Part shown: positions 21,812-32,480 of the stretch, one piece after another
How positions within the stretch are numbered: the first letter of the stretch is position 1
Layout of the letters: each line of letters opens with the position of its first letter
Assembly: GCA_963971535.1 (NCBI GenBank)
Contig: OZ020598.1
Span: 90,062,021-90,126,020, forward strand
From: Notolepis coatsorum
Taxonomy: Eukaryota; Chordata; Actinopteri; Aulopiformes; Paralepididae
Length of the DNA: 64,000 bases
Reading direction: 5' to 3'
Notes under the pieces: generated by a model
The model's database searches: none
The model's input: only the letters and a program-made list of their open reading frames with translations
Told to the model about the DNA's origin: nothing
Translations under genes and position numbers: made by a program

Positions 21812-21828
21812 GGTCTCTCTCGCTCTCG

Positions 21829-21884
<56 letters not shown>

Positions 21885-21896
21885 CTCGCTCTCTTT
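21812..21896. repeat. (CT)n microsatellite
   Basis: A (CT/CG)n tract of about 85 bp. Confidence 0.95.
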
Positions 21897-22084
21897 ATGC
21901 TGTGTTTTTGTTGAACTAAGTCATTAATTTCGTCGCGGGTGGATCATAATCAACCAGACAATGAATGGTAACTTGTTTAAAATGACAAGTTATACAAATG
22001 TGTTTATTATTGTATTGATCAGAGAGAGAGTGGAGTTTCTTTTGGATTGAAAATAAGTGGATTATGGCTTGTTCAATATCGTCT

Positions 22085-23800
22085 ATGTTTGAATGAATGA
22101 ATGAATGAATGAAAACTTTATTTAACAGATTGCAGAATGGGTACAATACAGTATTGATTGATTGATTGATTGAAAACTTTATTAACAGATTGCAGAATGG
22201 GTACAATACAGTACAGCTCAATACACACAATTGTTAAGGGGATGCAGACCAGAGAAAGACTTTCGTCTTGTTTCCACCAGGGTCCCCCATTTTCAATTCA
22301 TCAGGACATATATGACATACATGACATACAGATAGTCAGTACTGCTACATCTATACATTTATGACATACCAGATTTGCAAATACAGTACTGTTTGTGATA
22401 CAGAAGGAGTCAAGAAAAGGGAGTATATACATTTGACGTAGAAACTGTACATTGGAGGAGGTTGGGTGGGGGGGGTTGGGTACACTGGGATATTGACAAC
22501 CATACTGGGTAATTTACATTGGAGGTGGTTGGGGGGGGGGGGCACACTGTATAAGCAAGCAAAACTGTACATTGAGGGGGGGGAGACTCTGTACAAACAA
22601 ACAAAATTGTACATTGGACTATTGACAAAACCATACTAGGTAAATGACTGTACATTGGAGGGGGTTGGGTTAGGATATTTACAGGGGCCAGTGTTGAATT
22701 GCAGTCTCCCGTAGGTGTCTCTTGAGAGAGGTTTTGAAAGTGGGTAGTGATCCACATTCCTTTACAGCTTTGGGTAGGGCGTTCCACATTGATGTGGCAT
22801 AATTGCGAAACGTGTTTAGTCCCTTATTTGAGCCGAATCTGGGTTTAACATGATTTGTGGAGCTCCCTCTGGTGTTGTGATCGTGGTATTCACTGACCTT
22901 TGGGAAGTATTTTGCCATGTACATGGGTACCTTGGTCGTGTAGTGTATCTTGTAGACCAGGCCCATTGCAAGTTGCTGTACTCTGTCATCTACTCTAAGC
23001 CATCCTAGGTTGTCAAAGTGGGCAGGGGTGAGGTGGGTTCTAGGAGTAAGGTCAAGCAGTAGTCTGACCAGTTTGTTTTGAGATGTTTGTAATTTTGTTT
23101 TTAGCGCCTTTGAGGTGCTTTGGTACCATGAGGTGCAAGCATAGTCGTAGTACCCCTGAATGAGTGCTCCTGCCAGAGTCTTCAGGGTATTCTTGTTTAC
23201 CAGAGAGGAGATCCGGTACAAGAATCGAGTTCGTTGGTTGACTTTTTTTATTACATTGGATGCCATTTTGTCACAGGAGAGATTAGCCTCTAGGATGGAA
23301 CCCAGGTAGGTAATTTCATCTTTCCTTGTGACAATATTGTCACCCACTGTAACTGAGAAGCCGTCGGTCTTGCTGAGTTTGTTATTTGAACCGAAGAGAA
23401 TGGACTCTGTTTTGCCCATGTGTAATGATAGTTTGTTATCAGCGAGCCATATGCAGATTCTGCCTAGTTCCGAGCTGAGGGTTTTTTCAACCTGTAACTT
23501 GTTCTTGTCAGAGACCAGCAGGGCTGAGTCGTCCGCAAACAGGAACAAGTTGCAGTCACAAGCTGACGACATGTCATTTGCATAAATTAGGAACAGTAGC
23601 GGTCCTAGTATGCTTCCTTGTGGAACACCACAGCTCACTGTGAGGGGGGGGGATAGGGTACCGTTTACCTCCACCATCTGTTCCCTCCCCTCAAGGTAGG
23701 ATTGCATCCACGGCTCAATACATACAATTGTTAAGGGGATGCAGACCAGAGAAAGACGTTTGTCTTGTTTACATCAGGGTCCCCCGTTTTCGATTCATAT
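22085..23800 (-). mobile_element. Non-LTR retrotransposon (jockey-superfamily LINE), RT domain to 3' tail
   Basis: A minus-strand open frame of 342 codons (23707-22679) carries an RT palm block with GVPQGSILGPLLFLIYANDM and the catalytic FADDS motif. The thumb/C-terminal region ends in WNALPKAVKE and a cluster of basic residues. The N-terminal half (endonuclease) is missing. The 3' UTR continues to a (TTGA)n tail at 22157-22175. A second truncated 3' end of the same family with a (TGAA)n tail lies immediately beyond (22085-22156), and a third 3' UTR fragment abuts the truncation point at 23711-23800, so the fragments stack head to tail. The RT frame is uninterrupted, suggesting a relatively recent insertion. 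Confidence 0.85.
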
Positions 23801-24061
23801 CGATAGTTTAATAGCTAGCCTTGGCTCGTTTAACAATATGCAAAATATGTGTACAGCCCTGTACTCATACTGAAGTTATTCTTGGTATATAATACTACAC
23901 ATACTAGGTCTGATTGTGTAACGAATCGATTCCACGTCGCGCTGTGTGTGAGAGAGAGAAAGAGAGAGAAGGAGAGATAGAGGGGGATACTAATTAATTC
24001 CGCCCCCCCCCGTGAAGAATTCACGAGAATCCGGGGCCATAATAAGATACAGGACAAGTGG
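23801..24061. other. Short unique segment and gypsy remnant before SINE
   Basis: Contains a (GA)n tract (23949-23982). GAATTCACGAGAATCC...CATAATAAGATACAGGACAAG leads into the SINE, and the same sequence continues after it as gypsy pol. No separate gene is seen. Confidence 0.4.
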
Positions 24062-24547
24062 AGGGGCGGCTAGGTGGTGTAGTGGTCTAAGGCACTCGCC
24101 ACCAGTGTGGAGACGCTAGGATTCGCGTGTTCGAATCCAGCTCTCCACATTGTTTTTCAGTTTGGCTGGTCGTCCGCAGTAATACACATTGGCCGTATTA
24201 CGGGGAGGGAAAAACTGAAGGGTGGGGATCGAACGTTGTGAACAAGCGACTCCTACAAGTCGGTTGGTGCGCCTGCGCAGTAGAATCAGGAAGTGTCGGG
24301 GGCAGCGTGAGCCTCCCACGCGTTACTCCTCGAACACTGAGAGATCGAGCTGCGCAGGTGAAAAGATGCGACTGCTGTTACCTCAAGTACCGGAGGGGAC
24401 TTGTGCTATGTATGACTTAGTCCTCACTGCAGCCGGCTTGTGGGAGGCAAGAAACAGCGTTCGTGACAGGGGAGGGTTGAATTGGATGATACGAAATTGG
24501 GATGGGAGAAAATATAGAAAATGGGAGAAAAAGTGGATCAAAAAAAA
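24062..24547 (+). mobile_element. tRNA-derived SINE (~486 bp) with 16-bp TSD
   Basis: GATACAGGACAAGTGG flanks it at 24046-24061 and 24548-24563. The head has an A-box-like TGGTGTAGTGG and a B-box GTTCGAATCC (24130-24139). It ends in AAAAAAA at 24541-24547. It is the best-preserved of four related SINEs here and interrupts a Ty3/gypsy pol C-terminus. Confidence 0.92.
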
Positions 24548-25180
24548 GATACAGGACAAGTGGGAGCCTACGTCGTATGTGGTGGTTAAGCAGAGCCACG
24601 AAGGGACGCCCGTGTTCACGGTCAGGCCCGAAGCAGGGGGTCCAGAAAGGACCGTGCATCGAGACCAGCTCAAGACCTGTCCCTTCCCGGCTTCTGACCC
24701 CGGAAGTGCGGGCGAGAGCCCCTCGACAGATCCCGGTGGCATCGCGGAGCTCGTCCGAATCAGACATCGGAGGTGCTTTCTGGCACCGGCGGGAAACGCA
24801 TCCTAGGGCGTGTAACCACCCCGGGCCCCTGCGGGACGCCCCTGAAGAGGCCGAGAGCGCAGAGTCAGAGGTGGAGTCGACCCCCTCAGGAGAGGATGGG
24901 GAAGACGGCGGAGACGGAGTCGAAGAGGAGGCCGCTGGCGGTCCACCGATGGCCCCGGAGGGCGAGGCGGTGGTCCATGACCCGCCAACGGGCACGGAAG
25001 AATCCGACACGGAGTCGGAGGTGGGGGAAGTGGAACCCCCCCGAGTGGAACCCACCCGGCCCCAGAGGAGCACCAGAGGTCGGCTACCCGCTCGGTATCG
25101 CCAGGACTACGTGCTCAAGAGTGTGTTTGTTGAACAGTGTGTCCAACTCATGAAGGAGTGTGTGAAACTGTTAGCATAAT
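24548..25180 (+). pseudogene. Ty3/gypsy pol C-terminal tail (fragment, frameshifted)
   Basis: The first part reads [20 protein letters not shown] followed by an arginine/histidine motif ([10 protein letters not shown]) typical of the tail after gypsy integrase, which typically ends RTLHRN.L. The continuation in another frame is Glu/Pro/Ser-rich and ends with basic RSTRGRLPARY, then a stop near 25177. The coding part is cut on the left by the SINE and further upstream sequence is lost. Confidence 0.65.
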
Positions 25181-25284
25181 GTGTGATTGTCGATCTATGT
25201 GTGAAACTGTGGTCTCAGGACCGTTTTCATGCATGCGTTGGTTGGTGTTTCATTGAGTTAACTTGCAGAGGACTTAGCAAGTTC

Positions 25285-26335
25285 AAAGTGGGGGGAAATG
25301 TAGCATCCTGAAAATATGGCTATTATTCAGAAGTGCTGACTTGCCTTTTTATCTCCCCTGGTGCACCAAGACATTCTAATTAGTTTCCATTAATATTCCC
25401 TCGAACAATGACGCAGGCTCCTCCTTGTTCTACTCGCTGGAATATGGATTATGAACAGGATTACTGGATCATACTCTACCATTCTTTTCCCTGTGTGACT
25501 AGTTGGCGGTACCAGCAGGGGGCGGTGGCAGGCAGAGAGTGTCCGAGAGAGATGGGAAGGAGGCAAGGATGGAGACGGAAGGGGAAAGAACGAGTCTCTT
25601 CGAGTTGGGACTTTGTTGTGAACAGACGTGTCTCGGAGGGTGTGAAGCACGGGCGGACGAACTGAACTTGAGTATGTGACGGGTTATCCTATAAAAGTAA
25701 TCGTAGTGGAGCATTGCATGTTTCCCCCACTGAATAACCCTAGTGATATACAACGAGTTATCCTAGAAGAAAGGCGGTATAGCCAACTGTGGCTTAAGTT
25801 AAAGATATCCCCTCTAGTGCGGTGCCCCGCCAGCGTGGCGTGAAGAGGACCGGTGTTTAGAGACACCCTGCGTTATTATATAGCACGGCTAGCAGGAGGG
25901 CTGTTGGGACCCAGAGTGTAGCTGCAGTGTCAGTGAGGGCAAGGTATGGATGCGCGTCGACTCCGCACCAGCAGTCTACAACCAGTCTACACCGGCATCA
26001 ACGTCGGCGCTGCACCGGCTGTCTTCAACAGAGGTCGCCATCACCCAGCACACGCTCTCAGCCAGCTTCTGCCTCCCCTCTCCAGCCCCGCTTGCTAGCG
26101 CCCGTGCCGAGAACGTTCGACGCCATCTTGCTATCCGGACGGTGGTGGCGTGGCGAGGCCGCCATCTTGGTTGAGTATAAGGTATTGAGTTACAAATTGG
26201 GTAATAGTAAGATTTCCTTCTATTCGACCCAGTGCTTTTAACTCTTTGTAACTGACCAGTATAATTATCATTAAAGAATTAGATGGGAGTTCTGTGTGCG
26301 TGTCCATTCATGAGCCGTTTAACAACTCTTTTGGT
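25285..26335 (+). mobile_element. Probable gypsy 3' LTR with polypurine tract
   Basis: AAAGTGGGGGGAAA (25286-25299) is a polypurine tract directly followed by TGTAGCATCCTGAAAATATG, an LTR-like TG start. An ATTAAA hexamer near 26272 could serve as polyadenylation signal. The right end is not certain, because no second LTR exists in the window for comparison. Confidence 0.55.
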
Positions 26336-26579
26336 GTGGGTAACGTTAATACAACTAACCCCTTCCTATTCCACCTTTCCCTTTTTATTGTAAGGTTTCT
26401 AGTGTCAATGAGGGAGGGTACTGTTTGCGGGGGGAACCAAGTTATTTATTTACAATTCAGTCACTAGGTGTGGGAGGGTTACAGGAGTAATTGGGGGAAG
26501 TGGGAGCGTGTTGGGGAGTACTGCTGACCGCCCTGCTGCAGGGGAGGAAGACCAGAGTACCAGACCAGGTTGGTAAATC
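26336..26579. other. Flanking sequence, nothing recognised
   Basis: No open frame or repeat of note is seen. AGACCAGGTTGGTAAATC at the right edge is duplicated at 26884-26901. Confidence 0.4.
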
Positions 26580-26883
26580 ATTATAGTGGGTGACTATTGT
26601 CATCAGGCCCGAAGCAGGGGGTCCAGAAAGGACCGTGCATCGAGACCAGCTCAAGACCTGTCCCTTCCCGGCTTCTGACCCCGGAAGTGCGGGCGAGAGC
26701 CCCTCGACAGATCCCGGTGGCATCGCGGAGCTCGTCCGAATCAGACATCGGAGGTGCTTTCTGGCACCGGCGGGAAACGCATCCTAGGGCGTGTAACCAC
26801 CCCGGGCCCCTGCGGGACGCCCCTGAAGAGGCCGAGAGCGCAGAGTCAGAGGTGGAGTCGACCCCCTCAGGAGAGGATGGGGA
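26580..26883 (+). mobile_element. Chimeric insertion: LINE snippet joined to gypsy pol fragment, flanked by 18-bp direct repeat
   Basis: 26604-26888 is virtually identical to 24626-24910 (gypsy tail). Just before it, AGTGGGTGACTATTGTCA (26585-26602) is identical to LINE RT sequence at 28629-28646. AGACCAGGTTGGTAAATC flanks the whole insert (26562-26579 and 26884-26901), consistent with a target-site duplication. Confidence 0.75.
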
Positions 26884-26901
26884 AGACCAGGTTGGTAAAT
26901 C

Positions 26902-27078
26902 CCGGGCCGCATCCACTCAAACTGCCAGCCTCCAGTTGAAGCTCCAGACTCAAAGACGGAGGTGCAGTCAGACAGAGCTCTACTGTGTCTCGCTACCCAG
27001 TGATTGTGCCCAACCGTTCCCACGAAGCAGAGATAATCCACCCTGCTACATTTTCATGTCCCTATAACGGTTCATCTC
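26902..27078. other. Unrecognised sequence
   Basis: No feature is supported; it leads into the 88-bp tandem repeat. Confidence 0.4.
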
Positions 27079-27350
27079 CTTTTACATATGTATTCTCTAT
27101 GTGTTAATAATTTACATGTGCCCCTTTAAGGCTTATCCCTTTTCACATGTTTTTATTGGTGTTAACTCTTTTACATATGTATTTGCTAAGTGTTAATACT
27201 TTACATGTGTCCCTTTAAGGCTTATCCCTTTCACATGTTTTTGTTAGTGTTAACTCTTTTACATATGTATTTGCTAAGTGTTAATACTTTACATGTGTCC
27301 CTTTAAGGCTTTCCCTTTGCACTTGTTTTTATTGGTGTTAACATCTTTAC
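27079..27350. repeat. Minisatellite, ~88-bp unit, 3 copies
   Basis: CTTTTACATATGTATT starts units at 27079, 27168 and 27256. Each unit includes TTTACATGTG.CCCTTTAAGG and CACATGTTTTT.TT.GTGTTAA. Confidence 0.9.
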
Positions 27351-27832
27351 ATATCTTCCTTAAGGATTGTTTCTTTTAGATATTCCTTTACACTTGTTTT
27401 TATCAATGATGTGAGTTGTTTTTACTATCCTGTGTTCCTCAGCCATGGCCTGTTGCCAGCTGGCACTTGTTAGTAATCACAGGTCAGTATATAGACCTGC
27501 CAGTTCCCCTCATTGATTGTCGCACCATTGCCCTGTTTCAGTGTATTGTTATCACAGTTAGTTTCGGTCACTTACTCACCTTTGTCACCGTATTCCCCGT
27601 GAGTCCGTTCCTCTCTTAGTTCTTATTTTTCCAGCATTGCTGAGTATTGTTTTCGGGTTTGCAGTTCGCTTTTGTTTAGTAACCTTTTATACCATTTGTA
27701 ATCATTGTTGCTTGCTGACTGCTTAGTAAAAGCCTGTTCACTTCAGTACGTCGTCTCAGTCTCTTCTCTCTCTGCTCGGGTTACCTGCATTTGGGATCTC
27801 CTCTCCTAACCCACACCGAAACCATCTCAGAG
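27351..27832. other. Possible LTR-like or promoter-like unique sequence
   Basis: T-rich sequence with TATATAGACCTGCC and TAGTAAAAGCCTGTTCACTT. It has the composition of a solo LTR, but no terminal pair or TSD is found. Confidence 0.3.
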
Positions 27833-28330
27833 AGAGCACATTAGTCCAGTCTTAGCTGCTCTACACTGGCGTCCTGTAACATTTAGAATTGACCTCAAGG
27901 TCCTTCTCCTTACATACAAAGCTCTAAATGGACAGGGACCTAGCTACATCGCCAACACTCTAATAAATTACAGGCCAGCAAGAACACTGCGATCATCAGC
28001 TGCTGGACTACTAGAGAGTAGAGGCTCCCAGAAACAGTCAAAAGAGGATCGGTGATGCAGCCTTTATCAACTACGCGCCAAAACTATGGAACAAACTGCC
28101 CAAAAACATCAGGGAAGCCAACTCGCTAGACATCTTCAAAAGACAGCTTAAAACCTATTTATTTGCTCAGGCATTTAAATGAAACATCAGGGACATCCTA
28201 ACACAAATTGTATTTTACCTGCACTTTTCTTACCCTGCCTACTTTTATACACTTCCTATCAAATTCATGTGTTGGTTCTATGCACATTTTATCTCACTAC
28301 CTCCTATGCACTGTAATTTTAAGAACGCTG
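27833..28330 (+). mobile_element. L2-like LINE C-terminus and 3' UTR
   Basis: In-frame blocks SEHISPVLAALHWLPVTFRI, DLKVLLLTYKALNGQGPSYI and FINYAPKLWNKLPKNIREAN (after one frameshift near 28025) are the conserved C-terminal domain of L2/jockey-type LINEs. A stop after FAQAFK (about 28181) is followed by a 3' UTR. Only the last third of the element remains. Confidence 0.8.
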
Positions 28331-28383
28331 CTCTGTTGTAATTCAAAACTGATGCACTGCTCTGTTGAATGTTAGATACTCCG

Positions 28384-28980
28384 CTACTGTTCCTAATTTA
28401 TGCAAATGACATGTCGTCAGCTTGTGACTGCAACTTGTTCTTGTTCGCGGACGACTCAGCCTTGCTGGTCTCTGACAAGAACAAGTTACAGGTTGAAAAA
28501 ACCCTCAGCTCATAACTCGGCAGAATCTGCACCAGGCTCGCTGATAACAAATGATTACACCTGGGTAAAACAGAGTCCATTCTCTTCGGATCAAATAACA
28601 AACTCAGCAAGACCGACGGCTTCTCAGTTACAGTGGGTGACTATTGTCACAAGGAAAGATGAAATGACATACCTAGGTTCCATCCTAGAGGCAAATCTTT
28701 CCTGTGACAAAATGGCATCCAAGGTAATAAAAAAAGTCAATCAACAAACTAGATTCTTGTACCGGATCTTCTCTGGTAAACAAGAATACCCTGAAGACTG
28801 GCAGGAGCACTCATTCAAGGGTACTCCGACTATGCTTGCACCTCATGGTACCAAAGCACCTCAAAGGCACTAAAAACAAGATCACAAACATCACAAAACA
28901 AACTGGTCAGACTACTACTTGACCTTACTCCTAGAACCCACCTCACCCCTGCCCACTTTGACTACCTAGGATGGCTTAGG
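28384..28980 (+). mobile_element. Degenerate LINE RT fragment, same family as 22157-23707
   Basis: The blocks LLFLIYANDMSSACDCNLF, the catalytic FADDS and NKLSKTDGFSVTVGDY correspond to the RT at 22679-23707, with several stops and frameshifts. Homology breaks at about 28980 and resumes at 29928, so a roughly 945-bp insertion splits the element. Confidence 0.8.
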
Positions 28981-29927
28981 GGGCTTTCTCACTGCCATTC
29001 GGGGTCGAACCAGCTCCGCTCCGTCCTCGCTCCGTCCTTGGGTTTGAACTTCCCCCCTCCCTCTCCCCCCTCTAGTTTGTGTACACACTGCAGTCTTGGT
29101 GCGCTCCCGGTTTTGTTTACGGTTTGCGTTTTGAGCGTGTAAGCTTGCCGTAGGCAATGATGTCACGCTCGAACGTCAACACAGGAAGAGTTTTAACACA
29201 CGGCGGTGGAAACTGGATGCTGATATAAAGAAAAAAATAACCAATAAATATGAAGTTATATTTGAACCTCTGTTGTCAAACCTTGTCAATATAACCCACC
29301 CCCGTTTCTCACGAATGGAACTGGTGTCGTGGTGTCCGCTTTGAGAGTTTTCCAGGGTTAACGCTAAGCTAATGCTAGTTAGCTTAGCCTATTTATTACT
29401 AGTTAGCAGCTAACATTAGCCCATTGCTCGCATCAATTATATTGTATGTCATTGATCTACCAGTCGATCACGGCCGACTGGTTGGGCACCACTGGTCTAT
29501 AGAAATAAATGCATTCGAACAAGAAACCAATGTATAGTAGACATAGCAATGGCAAAAAAAGTTGCCAGGCCTAATGCAAGCCAGGGAAGTCTTTAGCCCC
29601 TTCCGTGACTGCGATGTGCAAGCCAGGGGCTTTATATCTGATATATTTCGGACCTACCCTGAGCTTTTAAGCAGTGTTTGGTGGTCCAAATTAGCCTGGC
29701 TACTATGGAGCTGCGAGTGACTGCGTATTCAAAAGCCCCTGGCTTGCACATCGCAGTCACGGAAGGGGCTAGGAAGTCTTGTGCTTGTAACGTGGCTTCA
29801 GGTTTTCATCCACTGAGCCGTGAGGCTCAACATGCTTGTTTGGTTGAGGTCTGAACTCGCCAAATTTCCCATAAATATAGTTTTTGTGGGTACTATTGTC
29901 CAGTTGTTGCTGTATGTTTTTATCTTG
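28981..29927. mobile_element. ~945-bp insertion of unknown class within the LINE
   Basis: It replaces a short stretch of the LINE frame (about 20 bp are missing). It begins GGGCTTTCTCACTGCCATTC and contains the small MITE at 29594-29771. No transposase frame or matched ends are visible. Confidence 0.45.
29594..29771. mobile_element. 178-bp MITE with ~40-bp TIRs and 9-bp TSD (Mutator-like)
   Basis: The left end TAGCCCCTTCCGTGACTGCG is perfectly complementary to the right end CGCAGTCACGGAAGGGGCTA, and the match extends over about 40 bp. The 9-bp duplication GGAAGTCTT flanks it (29585-29593, 29772-29780). Long TIRs with a 9-bp TSD suggest the Mutator superfamily. It is too small to code. Confidence 0.88.
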
Positions 29928-30217
29928 CAATGGGCCTGGTCTACAAGATACACTATACGACTAAGGTACCCATGTACATGTCAAAATACTTCCCAAAGGT
30001 CAGTGAATACCATGACCACAACACCAGAGGAAGCTCAACAAATCATGTTAAACCCAGATTCGGCTCAAACAAGGGACTAAACACGTTTCGCAATCATGCC
30101 ACATCAATGTGGAACGCCCTACCCAAAGCTGTAAAGGAATGTGAATCCCTACCCACATTCAAAACCGCTCTAAAAGAGCACCTACGGGAGGCTGCAATTC
30201 GAAACTGGCCACCGTAA
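29928..30217 (+). mobile_element. LINE C-terminus, continuation after insertion
   Basis: An open frame of 95 codons (GLVYKIHYTTKVPMYMSKYF ... WNALPKAVKE) is collinear with the end of the 22679-23707 protein, ending at WPP. It completes the split LINE that begins at 28384. Confidence 0.85.
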
Positions 30218-30369
30218 ATGTCCAAACCCCCCCACCCCCTCCTAATAGACAGTCTCCTCCCCACCGTATGTATATATTCTCTCCCCACCGTATGTGGTGC
30301 AGAAGGGGAACAGCGGATATAGCTGGGACGAACTGTGACAATTCCAGGCGGAGGACCCTGAACTGGGAC

Positions 30370-31028
30370 CGATGTGGCGGGCAGTGACCCGTGGGACCCC
30401 ACCCACTAAAGCATTGTTGCAGGAAGTAAACCCATGCCTCCGCAAGTTATACGGGCAGTGGGAGCGTTTCCGTCTACGCAACCAAGTACTGTTTCGACGC
30501 GTTAGTGACCCCCGAGACGGGGAAGAGGTCCTGCAACTGGTGGTGCCGATGGCACTGCGGCAACACATATATGAGACCCAACACGACTATGGGGGACACT
30601 TTGGTAGCCGGGGGACCATGGACCTGATGAGGCAAAGTTACTTCTGGATAGGGATGGCCGCAGAGGTGAATGGCTGGGTGCAACAGTGCAAACGGTGTGC
30701 GCTTGCCCGGGACGTGTTCCCTAAGTCCCAGGCCCGATGACCTGCACCAACGTGACTGCGCCCATGGAAGTTCTAGCTATGGACTTTACCGTGTTAGAGA
30801 TGTCAACGGGCGGCTATGAGAACGTCCTGGTGTTGACCGATATGTTCACCCGATTCACTATCGCCATCCAGACCAAAGACCAGACCGCCAAGACCACTGC
30901 CGCCGCACTCATCCGGCATTGGTTTGTGTACTATGGCTGCCCCGCTCGACTTCACGCCAACCAAGGTCGAAACTTTGAATCTGGCGTCATCAAGGAACTC
31001 TGTAAATTGTACGGGATCTCGTTCCTGA
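30370..31028 (+). pseudogene. Ty3/gypsy integrase fragment
   Basis: One frame (30372-30740) encodes an H2C2 integrase zinc-binding domain: QHDYGGHFGSRGTM with the paired Cys of CKRC. The next frame (30737-31075) holds the start of the catalytic core: [10 protein letters not shown] (first Asp) and [18 protein letters not shown] stands where the second catalytic Asp is normal, so that residue is Asn. The core then ends abruptly before the third acidic residue. The frames overlap with a shift at 30737, so this is dead coding sequence. Homology ends at about 31025, immediately before the heat-shock repeat. Confidence 0.8.
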
Positions 31029-31031
31029 ATA

Positions 31032-31044
31032 TTCTAGAATGTTC
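31032..31044. promoter_or_regulatory. Perfect heat-shock element displaced by hAT insertion
   Basis: TTCTAGAATGTTC matches the three-unit HSF site TTCnnGAAnnTTC. It belongs to the first of two ~51-bp tandem units upstream of hnrnpa0-like and is now 1.2 kb further away because of the hAT at 31050-32271. Confidence 0.75.
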
Positions 31045-31049
31045 GGCTA

Positions 31050-32271
31050 CAGTGATGCCGGTAACGCGTTACTAAGTAACGCGTTATTGTAATCTGATTA
31101 CTTTCCCCCGAAAATAGTAATCTAACGCGTTAATCTTTAAAAGCCAGTAATCTGATTGCAGTTACTTGTCCAAGTGGCTGTGCATTACTATTTCGTTACT
31201 ATCTCATCATAAATTCATAATGCAGGCGGAATGCAGTATTTTATTTCGTTTTCGACAGTCAAAAATACATTTTGAGCTGTTTTTCTTTTGGGAGTGACGT
31301 AGTGTGGCAGTGAAAGGGTTACACAAGAATGTGTCCCGCGGGCCGCGGCGTGACTGGACACTCTGTCTGTGAGTGACTCTGCTTTGGTACAATCACATTC
31401 CCCATCCACAGTCTGCGAATCAGAGGCAGAGTAGGGCGGGTCTTCACAGCACGTCATGTGACATATGCGCCAATCGTGTGACAGCAGGGCTCCGTCGTCG
31501 GAGAATTCCACCCCAAAACGCTTGGCAAAATTAAAAGTGAGTTTCTGTTCAGACTTCCATCCCAAAACGCTTGTCAGTCACTACTTCACGTTCATATGCG
31601 GAGGAAACAAAATACTGTCTACCGCTAAAAACAGCACATCCAATTGCATTGAAAGCATCTGGAATCACAACACTAGCCGACGCTTCGACTAGTAGGTACA
31701 GGAGGACTCGGAGGCCAGCCAAACAGCAAAAGAGAGAGATTGTTTCTTTCCCTTTTGATTAATGTATATTTGATGGTGGCAGAGCAAAAGCTCTTATTTG
31801 CCAGATTTACAGTTAATTTACATGTTAAAGAGAGACTGATTGTATGTTTATAGAGAGACATTTATAAAAACAATTTAATAGTTACAGTTGATATAATTGA
31901 ATAGTTCAGCCTGCATTTGTTAGATGTGAATGGATACACTGGTTTTGTAAAACCACTGGCTGGCTGCTATAATGCTGTGAGCATCATAGACTGTTGCTTT
32001 ACCATACTTGATGGTACAGAAGCTGAAGCACTAGTTTAACAATTTACGTTATGTGCAGAGAAACAAGTTAAAAACAATTTATGCACTTTCAATAAAGCGT
32101 TTAAAAAAAACGGTTGGTGGAACGACGACGACTTCGTAACCTAGTTACTTTCAAAGTAACTAAGTTACTCTGATAATCAAGTAATCAGTAAAGTAACTTG
32201 GATTACTTTTTAAAGGAGTAATCAATAATCAGTAATCGGATTACTTTTACAAGTAATCTGTGGCATCACTG
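31050..32271. mobile_element. hAT-type element (1222 bp) with 8-bp TSD in the hnrnpa0-like promoter
   Basis: The left end CAGTGATGCCGGTAACGCG and right end AATCTGTGGCATCACTG are inverted, with subterminal AAGTAACGCGTTA and AGTAATC.GATTAC motifs on both sides. The 8-bp duplication TTCGGCTA flanks it (31042-31049 and 32272-32279). The interior includes a fragment of the foldback family (about 31455) and one GTAGTGTGGCAGTGAAAGG remnant. No transposase is evident. Confidence 0.92.
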
Positions 32272-32296
32272 TTCGGCTATGAGATCATCACAAATG

Positions 32297-32361
32297 TTCC
32301 AGAATGTTCGATGTTCTAGAATGTTCGGCTATGACATCACCACAAATGTTCCAGAATGTTC
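32297..32361. promoter_or_regulatory. Cluster of three perfect heat-shock elements
   Basis: TTCCAGAATGTTC at 32297-32309, TTCTAGAATGTTC at 32314-32326 and TTCCAGAATGTTC at 32349-32361 each match TTCnnGAAnnTTC exactly. The last lies 13 bp upstream of a TATA box. Such sites bind trimeric HSF and suggest stress-inducible transcription of the gene at 32481. Confidence 0.82.
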
Positions 32362-32373
32362 GATCTGGTCTGG

Positions 32374-32381
32374 TATAAATA
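32374..32381 (+). promoter_or_regulatory. TATA box of the hnrnpa0-like gene
   Basis: TATAAATA lies 100 bp upstream of the start codon, placing initiation near 32400-32405. An AP-1-type TGACTCA follows at 32421-32427, probably in the 5' UTR. Confidence 0.75.
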
Positions 32382-32480
32382 CAAGCCGTGTTCCCCTTCT
32401 CCCACCACCTTCACACTAACTGACTCAACTGTCGCTTCACGGTCAACTAGAGACTTTAGCGAGGAGGAAAAAAAAAGAAA

